Part shown: positions 1 to 7,738 of the stretch, one piece after another | Layout: every line of letters begins with the position of its first letter | Numbering within the stretch: the first letter of the stretch is position 1 | DNA from: Elusimicrobium simillimum | GTDB taxonomy: Bacteria > Elusimicrobiota > Elusimicrobia > Elusimicrobiales > Elusimicrobiaceae | Direction: 5' to 3' | DNA: 64,000 nucleotides | Assembly (NCBI RefSeq): GCF_049639735.1 | Contig: NZ_JBEVVA010000003.1 | Coordinates: 372,001-436,000, forward strand | Program-made: the position numbers and the translations under genes | The notes under the pieces: model-generated | The model's input: the letters and a program-made list of their open reading frames with translations, nothing else | Told to the model about the DNA's origin: nothing | Databases searched by the model: none

Positions 1-1
1 A

Positions 2-619
2 GACCCGGCTTTAAAAGAGATTAGAGAAAAAGCGCAAACGCTTTACTCTCTCGGTTACCTGCTTGGCGAAAACCTTAAAACCCAGCTTGTCATAGAGGGC
101 GAAGAAGAGTTTAAGTATATCATGCAGGGCATGCACAACAGCATTGACGGCAAACCCTCACAAACAAATATTGAGGAGTATAAAGCGTTAATTATAAAAC
201 GCTATGAAGCCGACGCCAAAAAAATAGCGGAAAAACGCCGCCAGGAACAAGCCAAATATATTGTAGCTGCCAGGAAAGAAAGAAATACCGAGGAAATTAA
301 AGACGGCGGTATTTTGGTGCAGACAATAACTAAAGGTAAAGGCGCCACGCCTAACGCCGCCAGCACAGTTAAAGTGCATTACCAGGGCACATTAATTGAC
401 GGCACCGTGTTTGACAGCTCAATAGCGCGCGGCGAACCTATTGAGTTCCCGCTTACGGGCGTTATCCCGTGCTGGACCAAAGGTTTACAGAAAATGAAAG
501 TAGGCGGCAAAGCCAAACTGGTTTGCCCCGCCGAAACAGCCTACGGCAACCGCCAGATTGGCGCGATACCGGCAAACTCAGTCTTAGTCTTCGAAGTAGA
601 ACTCTTAGACGTAAAATAA
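2..619 (+). CDS. FKBP-type peptidyl-prolyl cis-trans isomerase (5' end missing)
   Basis: The reading frame is open from base 2, so the gene starts upstream of the window; 205 residues are visible. Residues 1 to about 95 form a charged helical region rich in Lys, Glu and Arg, like the N-terminal dimerisation domain of FkpA/Mip-type FKBPs. Residues from about 105 to the end form the FKBP fold, with the typical stretches YQGTLIDGTVFDSS and GLQKMKVGGKAKLVCP and the ending VFEVELLDV. Family members catalyse proline isomerisation and act as periplasmic chaperones in Gram-negative bacteria. The signal peptide expected for that location would lie outside the window, so cellular location is inferred. 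A strong terminator follows 7 bases after the stop, so this is the last gene of its transcript. Confidence 0.9.
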   Translation, partial: DPALKEIREKAQTLYSLGYLLGENLKTQLVIEGEEEFKYIMQGMHNSIDGKPSQTNIEEYKALIIKRYEADAKKIAEKRRQEQAKYIVAARKERNTEEIKDGGILVQTITKGKGATPNAASTVKVHYQGTLIDGTVFDSSIARGEPIEFPLTGVIPCWTKGLQKMKVGGKAKLVCPAETAYGNRQIGAIPANSVLVFEVELLDVK

Positions 620-626
620 TTAAAAT

Positions 627-664
627 AAAACAGGCCGCCGCAAACAACTGTGCCGGCCTGTTTT
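627..664 (+). terminator. Rho-independent terminator after the FKBP gene
   Basis: AAAACAGGCC at 627-636 pairs perfectly with GGCCTGTTTT at 655-664 around an 18-base loop. The A-rich left arm and T-rich right arm would let it act in both directions. Confidence 0.85.
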
Positions 665-797
665 ATCCCCAAATCTTTGGCACATTTTGGGTTTTATTTG
701 AACTCAACACACCCCGTCCGCCCTTTGGGCTCCTCGCGCAAGTGTGCTGAGCTCAAATAAAACCCAAACTGCGCTCAAATCTTCGGGGCCCCGTTAG
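665..797. repeat. Hairpin repeat element, copy 1 (conserved ends and core, variable arms)
   Basis: A 27-base left arm (686-712) pairs with a 27-base right arm (742-768) with only two mismatches, both G-T. The arms start TTTGG and end CAACACAC; the right arm starts GTGTGCTG and ends CCAAA. The 29-base loop (713-741) is C-rich. The hairpin is flanked by near-direct repeats AAATCTTTGG (671-680) and AAATCTTCGG (777-786). A second hairpin at 55232-55312 keeps the ends and the core but has different middle arm sequence. The element encodes nothing visible. It could be a small mobile element or a structured RNA or DNA signal. Confidence 0.7.
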
Positions 798-818
798 GGT
801 TATAGGAATTTTTAATGT

Positions 819-824
819 TATAAT
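819..824 (+). promoter_or_regulatory. Probable -10 box of the pilin gene
   Basis: A perfect TATAAT lies 30 bases upstream of the pilin start, in an AT-rich stretch following the hairpin element. No good -35 box is seen at the standard distance; TTAGGG at 794-799 would need a 19-base spacer. Confidence 0.5.
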
Positions 825-854
825 TAAAAAATTAAATTAGTAAAAGGAGAAAAA

Positions 855-1334
855 ATGAAAAAAGGTTTTACATTAATTGAACTTTTGGTAGTTGTTTTAA
901 TCATAGGCATATTAGCAGCCATAGCTTTACCGCAATATACAAAAGCGGTTGAACGTTCCCGCTTTGCCGAGGCGCAGCTTACGGCTAAAAATATTACAGA
1001 TTCTTTACAACGCTATATACTTGCCAATGGTTTTCCGGCGGCTGCGGTTATGGGTGAAGATGTTTTAGACATTGATCTTACCGGCGGAACATGGGACAAC
1101 ACCTATGGGTCGTATGTTACAAAAAATTTTGTATACAATGATATAAAGTGTCTTCCATCAAGCTGTTATTTCACGGCAGAGAGGGTTAAGGCTGGTGATA
1201 CAATGTATATTTTGAGCATAAACTTAAGTGCTAATGGAACAGAAAGCTTTACATGTACAACGCAATTAACAGATTTGGGAAAAAGTATTTGTAAGCAAGC
1301 CACAGGTTACGAATATATTGATGGTGAAATTTAA
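855..1334 (+). CDS. Type IV pilin-like prepilin
   Basis: The 159-residue product starts with the short leader MKKG, then FTLIELLVVVLIIGIL: a prepilin peptidase site with Phe+1 and Glu+5, followed by the hydrophobic assembly helix and ALPQYTKAVERSR. The rest is a variable globular domain with five Cys, two of them close together (CLPSSC). Such proteins are inserted in the inner membrane, trimmed by the prepilin peptidase (a candidate is at 52567-53349), and built into a type IV pilus, pseudopilus or competence fibre. An AAGGAGA ribosome site lies at 844-850. The gene stands alone with its own terminator. Four further genes in this window share the same N-terminus but differ in their C-terminal domain. 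Confidence 0.9.
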   Translation: MKKGFTLIELLVVVLIIGILAAIALPQYTKAVERSRFAEAQLTAKNITDSLQRYILANGFPAAAVMGEDVLDIDLTGGTWDNTYGSYVTKNFVYNDIKCLPSSCYFTAERVKAGDTMYILSINLSANGTESFTCTTQLTDLGKSICKQATGYEYIDGEI

Positions 1335-1356
1335 TTTAAATAAATTTAATTGCTAT

Positions 1357-1397
1357 AAATAAACCCCCTTGCCCAAGCGGGCAAGGGGGTTTTTATT
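1357..1397. terminator. Bidirectional terminator between the pilin gene and the minus-strand gene
   Basis: AAACCCCCTTGCCC pairs with GGGCAAGGGGGTTT around the loop AAGC, with AAATAAA before and TTTTATTT after. It lies between two convergent genes and can serve both. Confidence 0.9.
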
Positions 1398-1411
1398 TGT
1401 AAAAATATTGC

Positions 1412-1999
1412 TTATTCTTTTGCTTCTCTAAGTTCTTTAAACCAGCCGCGTTCGTTGGCTTTTAATACAATTTCCTGCCAATCTTCCGCTGTAAGCTGCT
1501 TTTCCTGCATGACTTTGGCCGTTACTATGTTAGCCGTGTTTCTGTCATTAGGGTGGCTGGCAAGATATTCTTTTTCCACTTCAACGTATCTTTTGATAAC
1601 GTCAAAGTCAAAGGCGTCCTGCTCTGCCTGCTGCCTTTTAATAAGCTCTTCCTGGTCAGATAAAGTATCTTGCGGTATTGTTACCGTTTTGCCCTCACCT
1701 TCTGGGTGTACATAAATATACTGGCCGTTTTCATCAACCTGCGGTTGCGGCTCGCCGCCGTCTTTAGGCGCGGGCGTCATTGCAGGCGGCGCTGGCGCCG
1801 GCTTAGGTTCTAATTTAGCCGGTGAAACGTGCCTGTTAATATCTGTTATGGACGGGTCGTCCGCCATATTGCCTGTCATCATATTGTCGCAGGCATGCGG
1901 GTAAACTATGAAAAATATACAGAGTATTATGATTACAAGTATAGCCGCTTTCATTATCATAATAAGGAAAGAATTAAACGACTGGTTTGGGTTGCTCAT
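1412..1999 (-). CDS. Hypothetical membrane-anchored protein with Pro-rich linker
   Basis: I do not recognise this 195-residue protein. It has one membrane helix near residues 12-33, then a Pro/Ala-rich linker near residues 60-82, and a charged, Glu/Lys-rich C-terminal region with predicted helices. This suggests an inner-membrane anchor with a domain outside the cytoplasm. It follows the gene at 2060-2662 on the same strand with a 60-base gap; that gene also has a single N-terminal anchor, so the two may be co-transcribed and work together. An AGGTGAT ribosome site precedes the start. The gene ends at the bidirectional terminator shared with the pilin gene. Confidence 0.7.
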   Translation of the reverse strand: MSNPNQSFNSFLIMIMKAAILVIIILCIFFIVYPHACDNMMTGNMADDPSITDINRHVSPAKLEPKPAPAPPAMTPAPKDGGEPQPQVDENGQYIYVHPEGEGKTVTIPQDTLSDQEELIKRQQAEQDAFDFDVIKRYVEVEKEYLASHPNDRNTANIVTAKVMQEKQLTAEDWQEIVLKANERGWFKELREAKE

Positions 2000-2059
2000 A
2001 TTATCACCTGATTATTATTAATATATATACAAAGTATATAATAAAATTTGGCAAAAATA

Positions 2060-2662
2060 TTAATTTTTGTTATTTACCTGTAACTCTTTTGTTAAAGCCG
2101 CTACCTCAGGGTCCGATATCATTTGCTGTAAAAGCAGTAAAAACTGCGGGTCTTGCGAGTATTTTAACAGCACGGTCTGCAGCTGCGGGTTTTGCTGGAG
2201 GATAGTAGGAAAGTCCCCGCCGGCCAGCTTGGTAAAATCTATATTTTTTACGCCGGCCTTCTGCAGATCTTGGTTAAAAGACTTTATTAAAGGGTTGGTT
2301 GAATATTTGGCGTATACTTTTTCCGCCCTGTTTTGCAGTTCTTGGTTTTTTGTTATTACGGGCAATGCGGAGGGCTGTTCTATTACATTATCTTTATATG
2401 ACGGGGGTACAACACCAACGGCGTAGTCCTGTGCTGCGGTTTGCGCTTGGCTGCCCGGCATAACGGCGGCCATGGTGCTGTAGGGCTGCGTTGCGCCGTC
2501 CGGTGAAGTGTCGGCGTTTACTACTGAAAATAAAGGCGCATTGTCGCGCGACGCGTTAGCTTTCTCTGTATAAGCGGCGTAATACTGCCAGCCGCGGTAC
2601 GCTCCCATGGCCGCTATCCATATAACTAAAACAGTAAAAAGAAAGTAACTAAGTTTAGACAT
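2060..2662 (-). CDS. Hypothetical membrane-anchored protein, Gln-rich C-terminus
   Basis: This 200-residue protein matches no family I recognise. Residues 5-25 form one membrane helix, followed by a low-complexity Ala/Ser/Thr/Pro segment to about residue 90. The C-terminal hundred residues are predicted helical and rich in Gln and Leu (LQQNPQLQTVLLKYSQDPQF), ending in a short stretch recalling small helix-bundle domains. It is the first of two anchored proteins on the minus strand. A hairpin with flanking A and T runs lies just upstream of its start. Confidence 0.65.
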   Translation of the reverse strand: MSKLSYFLFTVLVIWIAAMGAYRGWQYYAAYTEKANASRDNAPLFSVVNADTSPDGATQPYSTMAAVMPGSQAQTAAQDYAVGVVPPSYKDNVIEQPSALPVITKNQELQNRAEKVYAKYSTNPLIKSFNQDLQKAGVKNIDFTKLAGGDFPTILQQNPQLQTVLLKYSQDPQFLLLLQQMISDPEVAALTKELQVNNKN

Positions 2663-2689
2663 AAATTTATTTTAGCATACAAATAAATA

Positions 2690-2725
2690 AAAAAGTTCTG
2701 CGCTTTTTGCGCAAAACTTTTTTAT
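2690..2725. terminator. Terminator-like hairpin
   Basis: AAAAAAGTT and AACTTTTTT flank an inner GCGC-TTTT-GCGC stem with small internal bulges. It lies between rpsT and the 2060-2662 gene, both on the minus strand, and would separate the two transcripts. Confidence 0.5.
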
Positions 2726-2745
2726 TATCCCCAAATCTTCGGGGC
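2724..2745. repeat. Solo copy of the sequence that flanks the hairpin element
   Basis: ATCCCCAAATCTTCGG followed by GGCCCC and TAACG matches the left flank (from 665) joined directly to the right flank (777-797) of the hairpin element, without the hairpin. It looks like an empty site or a recombination product. Confidence 0.55.
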
Positions 2746-2754
2746 CCCTAACGA

Positions 2755-2795
2755 CAAAAAACGCCCCGAACAAAAGTTCGGGGCGTTTTTAAAGA
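2755..2795. terminator. Terminator of rpsT
   Basis: ACGCCCCGAAC pairs with GTTCGGGGCGT around AAAA; A and T runs on both sides give a U-tract on the minus strand, directly after the rpsT stop. Confidence 0.9.
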
Positions 2796-2797
2796 TT

Positions 2798-3073
2798 TTA
2801 TTTAGAGCTGTTAACAGCTTTAGCAAGTTTGCTTTTCTTTCTGGCAGCTGTTTTCCAGTGTATAACACCTTTTTTAGCTGCTTTGTCAGCGGCGGATGAG
2901 GCTGCTTTTAAAGCTTCTTCAGCTTTGCCATCTTTAGCTTTTACTGAAGCCTGGACAGCTTTTGTTGTTAAACGAACGGTTTTTGTTAAACCTTTGTTTC
3001 TTGAAGTTCTTTTTTCGGCTTGACGCTGTGCTTTAAGTGCGCTTGTGTGTCTGCCGGTTTTTAATTTTGCCAT
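2798..3073 (-). CDS. rpsT: 30S ribosomal protein S20
   Basis: This 91-residue, very basic, Ala/Lys-rich protein binds 16S rRNA early in assembly of the small subunit. Its opening MAKLKTGRHTSALKAQRQ, the internal RNKGLTKTVR and the late stretch GVIHWKTAARKKSKLAK match the S20 pattern, and its length is close to the usual 85-90 residues. It is a single-gene unit on the minus strand with its own strong terminator, divergent from uvrC; the 85-base gap to uvrC must hold both promoters. Confidence 0.95.
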   Translation of the reverse strand: MAKLKTGRHTSALKAQRQAEKRTSRNKGLTKTVRLTTKAVQASVKAKDGKAEEALKAASSAADKAAKKGVIHWKTAARKKSKLAKAVNSSK

Positions 3074-3146
3074 ATGTTTTATCTTACCTCTATAGTAACT
3101 TATGCTATATTTTACTCTTTTATGCGCAAGCGGTCAACTTATTTTT

Positions 3147-3161
3147 TATAATAGATACATG
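3147..3161 (+). promoter_or_regulatory. -10 box placing the uvrC start as leaderless
   Basis: TATAAT (3147-3152) is followed by exactly six bases and then ATG (3159). With transcription starting about seven bases after the -10 box, the mRNA would begin at the start codon. No ribosome site is visible. Confidence 0.5.
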
Positions 3162-4472
3162 ACCCTTAATATTAATATTTTACCAAAAAGCCCGGGTGTT
3201 TACATAATGCGCTCAAATTTGGGTGAGGTGCTTTATGTTGGTAAAGCCAAAAATATATCAAACAGAGTGCGCCAGTACTTTCAAGGGTCCGCGCGGCTTA
3301 GCCGCGGGTGGAAGCTGCCCAGCCTGCTGCCGCTTATAGCGCGTATAGACTACATTGTCGCCGCCAGCGAGCGTGACGCCCTTGTATTGGAAGACCGCCT
3401 AATTAAAAAATACAAGCCATTTTTTAACTCTGACGGTAAAGACGACAAGTCTTATCCATACGTAAAAATTACCGATGAAGACTTCCCCCGCGCCATGCTT
3501 GTGCGCAGTAAAAAAATGACAGGCAAATATTACGGCCCGTACCCGCATGCCGGTGCCGTAAAAAACCTTTTACGCTTTTTGTGGAAGAGCGGCTACGCCC
3601 CGCTGCGCCCGTGCAAGTGGAGTTTTAGCCGTACCAAACCTTTAGACGCGCGTAAAATAAATACCTGCGTATATTTCCACACAGGCCAGTGCCCCGCGCC
3701 GTGCGCAGGCAAAATATCCTACGCCAAATATAACCAAATTGTAGACCGTTTTGAAAAAATTGTAGACGGCGGCTACGCGCAAATAAAGCGGGAGTTCAGC
3801 CGCGCCATGCGTGCCGCCAGCAAAAATATGCAGTACGAGCGTGCCGCTCAAATGCGTAACTTTTTAGACTCGCTTGACCATATGTCAGAGCGTATTATAG
3901 TAAGCCAATACAAAGACGATAAAATCGTGCAGGCTATGGACGCCAGCGTCAAGCTTAAACGCCTGGCCGAGGTGCTTGGCCTAAAACGTGTGCCGCAGCA
4001 TATAGAAGCTTTTGACAACTCCGGCCTGTACGGCCGCGCGGCTGTGGGCAGTATGGTATGCTTTATTAATGGTAAAAAGCATCATTCACATTACCGTAAA
4101 TTTAAGATAAAATCAACTTTACCCGGTACCGGTAACGACGATTACCTGATGATGCGCGAAGTTGTAGGCCGCCGCTTAACAGCGCTTAAACGCGCAGGGG
4201 AGCCTATGCCCGACCTTATGCTTATAGACGGCGGCAAAGGCCAGCTAAGCATGGCAATGGCAGCCGCAGAAGACACCGGCGTTAAAATGAATTTTATAGC
4301 ACTGGCCGAGCGTGAGGAAGAAATTTTTGTGCCCGGCAAAAGCGAGAGCATCCGCCTGCCCATTGGCGACCCCGCGCTTAACCTGCTTATGGAAATGCGT
4401 GATGAAGTGCACCGCTTTGCAGTCACATTCCACCGCAGTCTGCGTGATAAGGATTTGCTTAGGAAAGATTAA
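3159..4472 (+). CDS. uvrC: Excinuclease ABC subunit C, short form lacking the HhH domain
   Basis: UvrC makes the two incisions of nucleotide excision repair. The N-terminal GIY-YIG nuclease is clear (PGVYIM and EVLYVGKAKNISNRVRQYF within residues 8-45), a UVR segment follows (YERAAQMRNFLDSL), then the RNase H-like nuclease with AFDNSG, LMLIDGGKGQL and EMRDEVHRFA, so both catalytic centres look intact. The start was set at 3159 because the domain begins there and a -10 box sits just upstream; an in-frame ATG at 3102 adds 19 unlikely residues. At 437 residues it is well below the usual ~600. The linker before the RNase H domain is shortened and the C-terminal tandem helix-hairpin-helix DNA-binding domain is absent; the protein stops shortly after the HRFA motif. 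Six bases separate it from recG. Confidence 0.9.
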   Translation: MTLNINILPKSPGVYIMRSNLGEVLYVGKAKNISNRVRQYFQGSARLSRGWKLPSLLPLIARIDYIVAASERDALVLEDRLIKKYKPFFNSDGKDDKSYPYVKITDEDFPRAMLVRSKKMTGKYYGPYPHAGAVKNLLRFLWKSGYAPLRPCKWSFSRTKPLDARKINTCVYFHTGQCPAPCAGKISYAKYNQIVDRFEKIVDGGYAQIKREFSRAMRAASKNMQYERAAQMRNFLDSLDHMSERIIVSQYKDDKIVQAMDASVKLKRLAEVLGLKRVPQHIEAFDNSGLYGRAAVGSMVCFINGKKHHSHYRKFKIKSTLPGTGNDDYLMMREVVGRRLTALKRAGEPMPDLMLIDGGKGQLSMAMAAAEDTGVKMNFIALAEREEEIFVPGKSESIRLPIGDPALNLLMEMRDEVHRFAVTFHRSLRDKDLLRKD

Positions 4473-4477
4473 TTTAT

Positions 4478-6555
4478 ATGACAGATATTAAATTTTTAAA
4501 AGGCGTCGGCCCCGCTAAGGCCGCCATGTTTAACAGGCTTGAGGTTAACACCGTTCATGACCTGCTGCACTACTACCCGCGCACTTATCAAGACCGCCGC
4601 CCCGGCAGCCTGACTAAATTTGGCGACGGCAACCAGGTTGTTTTCCTGGGCCGTGTTATGCGTACGGAATATATACCCGCCAAAGCCGTGCTTATTTTTA
4701 AAGCGTATCTTGAAAACGAACAGGGCGAGCAGGTTGAGTGCGTGTGGTTTAAAAAACGCCCGTTTTTTAAAGCCCGTTTTGACCCTATGGCCCAGCTTAA
4801 AAAAGATTTTAAACTTAATTCTTGGGTGTGGGTAGTTGGCAGACGCGAGGATAAGGGCAGTTTTATTTCCAACAAAATATCGGCCGATGAGTATTACCCG
4901 GCGGACTCGCAGGAAGCGTTGCTGCACGTTAACCGCCTTACGCCAATTTACTCTTTAACGCAAGGTTTAACCAACAAGTTTTTCCGCCAGGTTGTGCACA
5001 TGGCGCTGGAAACTAAACTAAAAGAAGAACCTGAAGTTTTGCCGCTTACGCTTGTGCAAAAGCGCAGCCTTTTAGGTGCGTCACAGGCTTTACGCGCTAT
5101 ACACTTTCCGTCAAATACGGCTGAGCTGGACGCCGCGCGCAGGCGTATGGTGTATGAAGAGTTTTTGCTTTTAACCACTGCCTGGGGTATTAAAAAGCAG
5201 CAAAAAGTTGCTGTTAAAGACCATAAATATGAAGTCAAAACCACCCTGCTCACACCGTTTAAAGAAAACTTAGGTTTTGAGCTTACGGCCTCCCAAAAAA
5301 AAGTTATTAACGAGATTTTTAGAGACATGCAAGCCTCCGTCCCCATGACGCGCCTTTTACAGGGCGACGTAGGCAGCGGTAAAACTATAGTGGCGTTAAG
5401 CGCCATGCTTTTGGCAGTTGAAAACGGCTACCAGGCCGTGCTTATGGCGCCGACGGAAATTTTGGCCGAACAGCATTTTCTTACAATAAATAATTTTCTT
5501 AAAAAACTTAAAGTTAAAACAGTTTTGCTTACATCAAGCGTAAAAGGTAAGGCCAAAACAAAAGCGCTTGAAGATATAGCAAACGGGGATGTGGATATTG
5601 TTATAGGCACGCATTCCGTTATAGAAGACAATGTTGTTTTTAAAAATTTAAAACTTGTGGTGATAGATGAGCAGCACCGTTTTGGCGTGCGCCAGCGCAC
5701 CAAGCTGCGTGAAAAGGCCAAAAATATAGACATGCTTACCATGACGGCCACGCCTATACCGCGTACCTTGGCATTAGCTTTTTACGGTGACCTGGAAGTG
5801 TCCGCCATAACCGAGTTGCCGCCCGGGCGTAAGCCTGTTACCACGCTGCACGTTGGCGAGAACGAGGCATACGGCAAAGCGCTTGAAGAACTTTCCAAAG
5901 GCCGCCAGGTGTATATAGTTTACCCGCTTATTGAAGAGTCCGAAAAACTTACGGTAAAAGCGGTTAAAGAAGATTTTGAAAAAATACAGCAAATGTTTCC
6001 GTCCTTTAAGGCCGCTATGTTACACGGCGGCATGAACAGGAAGGACAAAGAAAAAACCATGGCCGATTTTAAAGCCAAAAAAATTGACATTTTGGTAGCC
6101 ACACCTGTTATTGAAGTAGGTATAGACGTTAAAAACGCCACGGTTATGATAATACAAAGCGCTGAGCGCTTTGGTTTAGCCAGCTTGCACCAGTTACGCG
6201 GGCGCGTTGGCAGGGGGAGGCCGAGAGCTTTTGCCTTTTAGTGCCCCAGCATTTAAGTACAATAAGTAAAGAGCGTATAGATATTTTATGCAAAACGGCC
6301 GACGGTTTTAAAATTGGCGAGCGTGACATGGCGCTGCGCGGCCCCGGCGAAATTTTAGGCACCCGCCAAAGCGGCGAGTTCGAGTTTAAAGCCGGAGATA
6401 TTTTTAAAGACCAGGACGTACTGCGCTGGGCATTGGAAGACAGAGACGAACTGCTAAAAACGGACGCCAGGCTAGTGCTTAACGAACACCAAGCCTTTAA
6501 AGCCCGTTTAATAGACTTATACCAAAACCAGTGGCACTTAATAGATCTAAGTTAA
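4478..6555 (+). pseudogene. recG: ATP-dependent DNA helicase RecG, interrupted by a frameshift
   Basis: RecG remodels stalled replication forks and branched DNA. The first frame (4478-6241) holds the N-terminal wedge/OB region and most of the superfamily 2 motor: GDVGSGKT (Walker A), IDEQHRFG (motif II), TATPIPRTLAL (motif III), then QLRGRVGRG of motif VI. Right after this it runs into a stop. The second frame (to 6555) continues with EAESFCLLVPQHLSTISKER and the typical GERDMALRGPGEILGTRQSG. Adding one G to the run of five at 6213-6217 joins the frames into a normal-length protein of about 690 residues. This is either a real frameshift, a sequencing error in a homopolymer, or slippage; the sequence alone cannot say. 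All else is well conserved, which favours an error or very recent mutation. Confidence 0.88.
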
Positions 6556-6573
6556 TTTACTGCCGGAGGAGTT

Positions 6574-7698
6574 ATGAAAGAAATTAAAGTTGCCGTTCTT
6601 GGCTGCGGTTTTATGGGCAAGGCACATATTTACGGATACCAGACTATTCCTCTTTATTATGACCCGGACTTTAAAATAAAACTGGTTGGCGTTTATAACA
6701 GAACATTGGCCAAAGCGCAGCATTTTAAAGATTTATATAACTTTGAATTTGCTACTGATAATGAGGATGATATTTTTTCCCGTGCGGATATAGATGTAAT
6801 AAATATTTGCACCCCTAACACATTGCACAAGCAGGAAATAATAAAAGCTTTAAACAGTAAAAAACATGTTTATTGTGAAAAACCCGCCGTTTCTTCTTAC
6901 GCCGACATGCAAGAAGTGCTGGGGCACCCTAATTTAGAAAAAGTAACAACGCAAACGGTGTTTCATAACAGGTTTTACCCGGCGGTAAAAAGGGCTAAAG
7001 AACTTATAGAAAACGGCGTGCTTGGGCAGGTGCTTTCTTTTCGCGGGAATATGCTGCATGACAGCAATTCTCTAAGTGCCAAGGCGGCCAGTTGGCGCAA
7101 TTCAGGCGGCGGCAATGGCGGTGTGGTATATGATTTGGGCTCACATATATGTGATATGATTTACTATTTACTTGGAGATTTTGACAGCGTTGTAACCAAA
7201 AACCAAATAGCTTATCCTACGCGTCCCGGCTCGGACGGCGCTCCGGTTAAAATAGACGCGGAGGACGCCTCCTACTCTTTAGTAAAGCTTAAAAACGGCG
7301 CTTACGGCACTATAGAAGTTACCAAAATAGCCACAGGCAAGCCCGGCAATCCTAAGCTGGAAATTCACGGTGAAAAGGGTGCTATAATAATAGACCTTAT
7401 TAACCCTAACTTTGTTCAGTGTTATGACAATACGGCGCCCAAAGGGCCACACGGCGGCATGGCGGGCTTTACACAAATACAAACAATACAGCATTATGAG
7501 GAGGATGGCTCAACCTTTCCCCCGGGGAACCATACTCTTGGCTTTTTACGCGCGCATGCTGACTGTTTATACAGCTTTCTCTCATGCGTATCAAGAGGTA
7601 AGCAGGCGTCGCCGTCACTTAAAGACAGCCTGTATGTGCAAAGCGTTTTAGAGGCTATGTATAAGTCCGCCAGAAGCGGCGCGGAAGAGCGGGTTTAA
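6574..7698 (+). CDS. Gfo/Idh/MocA-family NAD(P)-dependent oxidoreductase
   Basis: Members of this family oxidise or reduce sugars, inositols and related compounds. The Rossmann motif LGCGFMGKAH is at residues 8-17; the family signature CEKPAVSS appears near residue 108 with the Lys expected for catalysis. The second half has the alpha/beta substrate fold with GGGNGGVVYDLGSHICDM, where the conserved Asp and His of the family active site are present. Length 374 is normal. A good GGAGG ribosome site precedes the start. It sits 18 bases after recG, so it may be co-transcribed, but the functions are unrelated. The substrate cannot be told from sequence or neighbours. Confidence 0.85.
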   Translation: MKEIKVAVLGCGFMGKAHIYGYQTIPLYYDPDFKIKLVGVYNRTLAKAQHFKDLYNFEFATDNEDDIFSRADIDVINICTPNTLHKQEIIKALNSKKHVYCEKPAVSSYADMQEVLGHPNLEKVTTQTVFHNRFYPAVKRAKELIENGVLGQVLSFRGNMLHDSNSLSAKAASWRNSGGGNGGVVYDLGSHICDMIYYLLGDFDSVVTKNQIAYPTRPGSDGAPVKIDAEDASYSLVKLKNGAYGTIEVTKIATGKPGNPKLEIHGEKGAIIIDLINPNFVQCYDNTAPKGPHGGMAGFTQIQTIQHYEEDGSTFPPGNHTLGFLRAHADCLYSFLSCVSRGKQASPSLKDSLYVQSVLEAMYKSARSGAEERV

Positions 7699-7738
7699 CT
7701 CTGGTTTAGGTTAGTTAAATAAACTATAATAGGATAAT

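Noticed and set aside
686..768. Hairpin element as an integron attC site
   Set aside because: GTTAGGG (794) and CCCTAAC (2738) are reminiscent of R boxes, but they are 1.9 kb apart, not placed at the hairpin ends, and no integrase is present.
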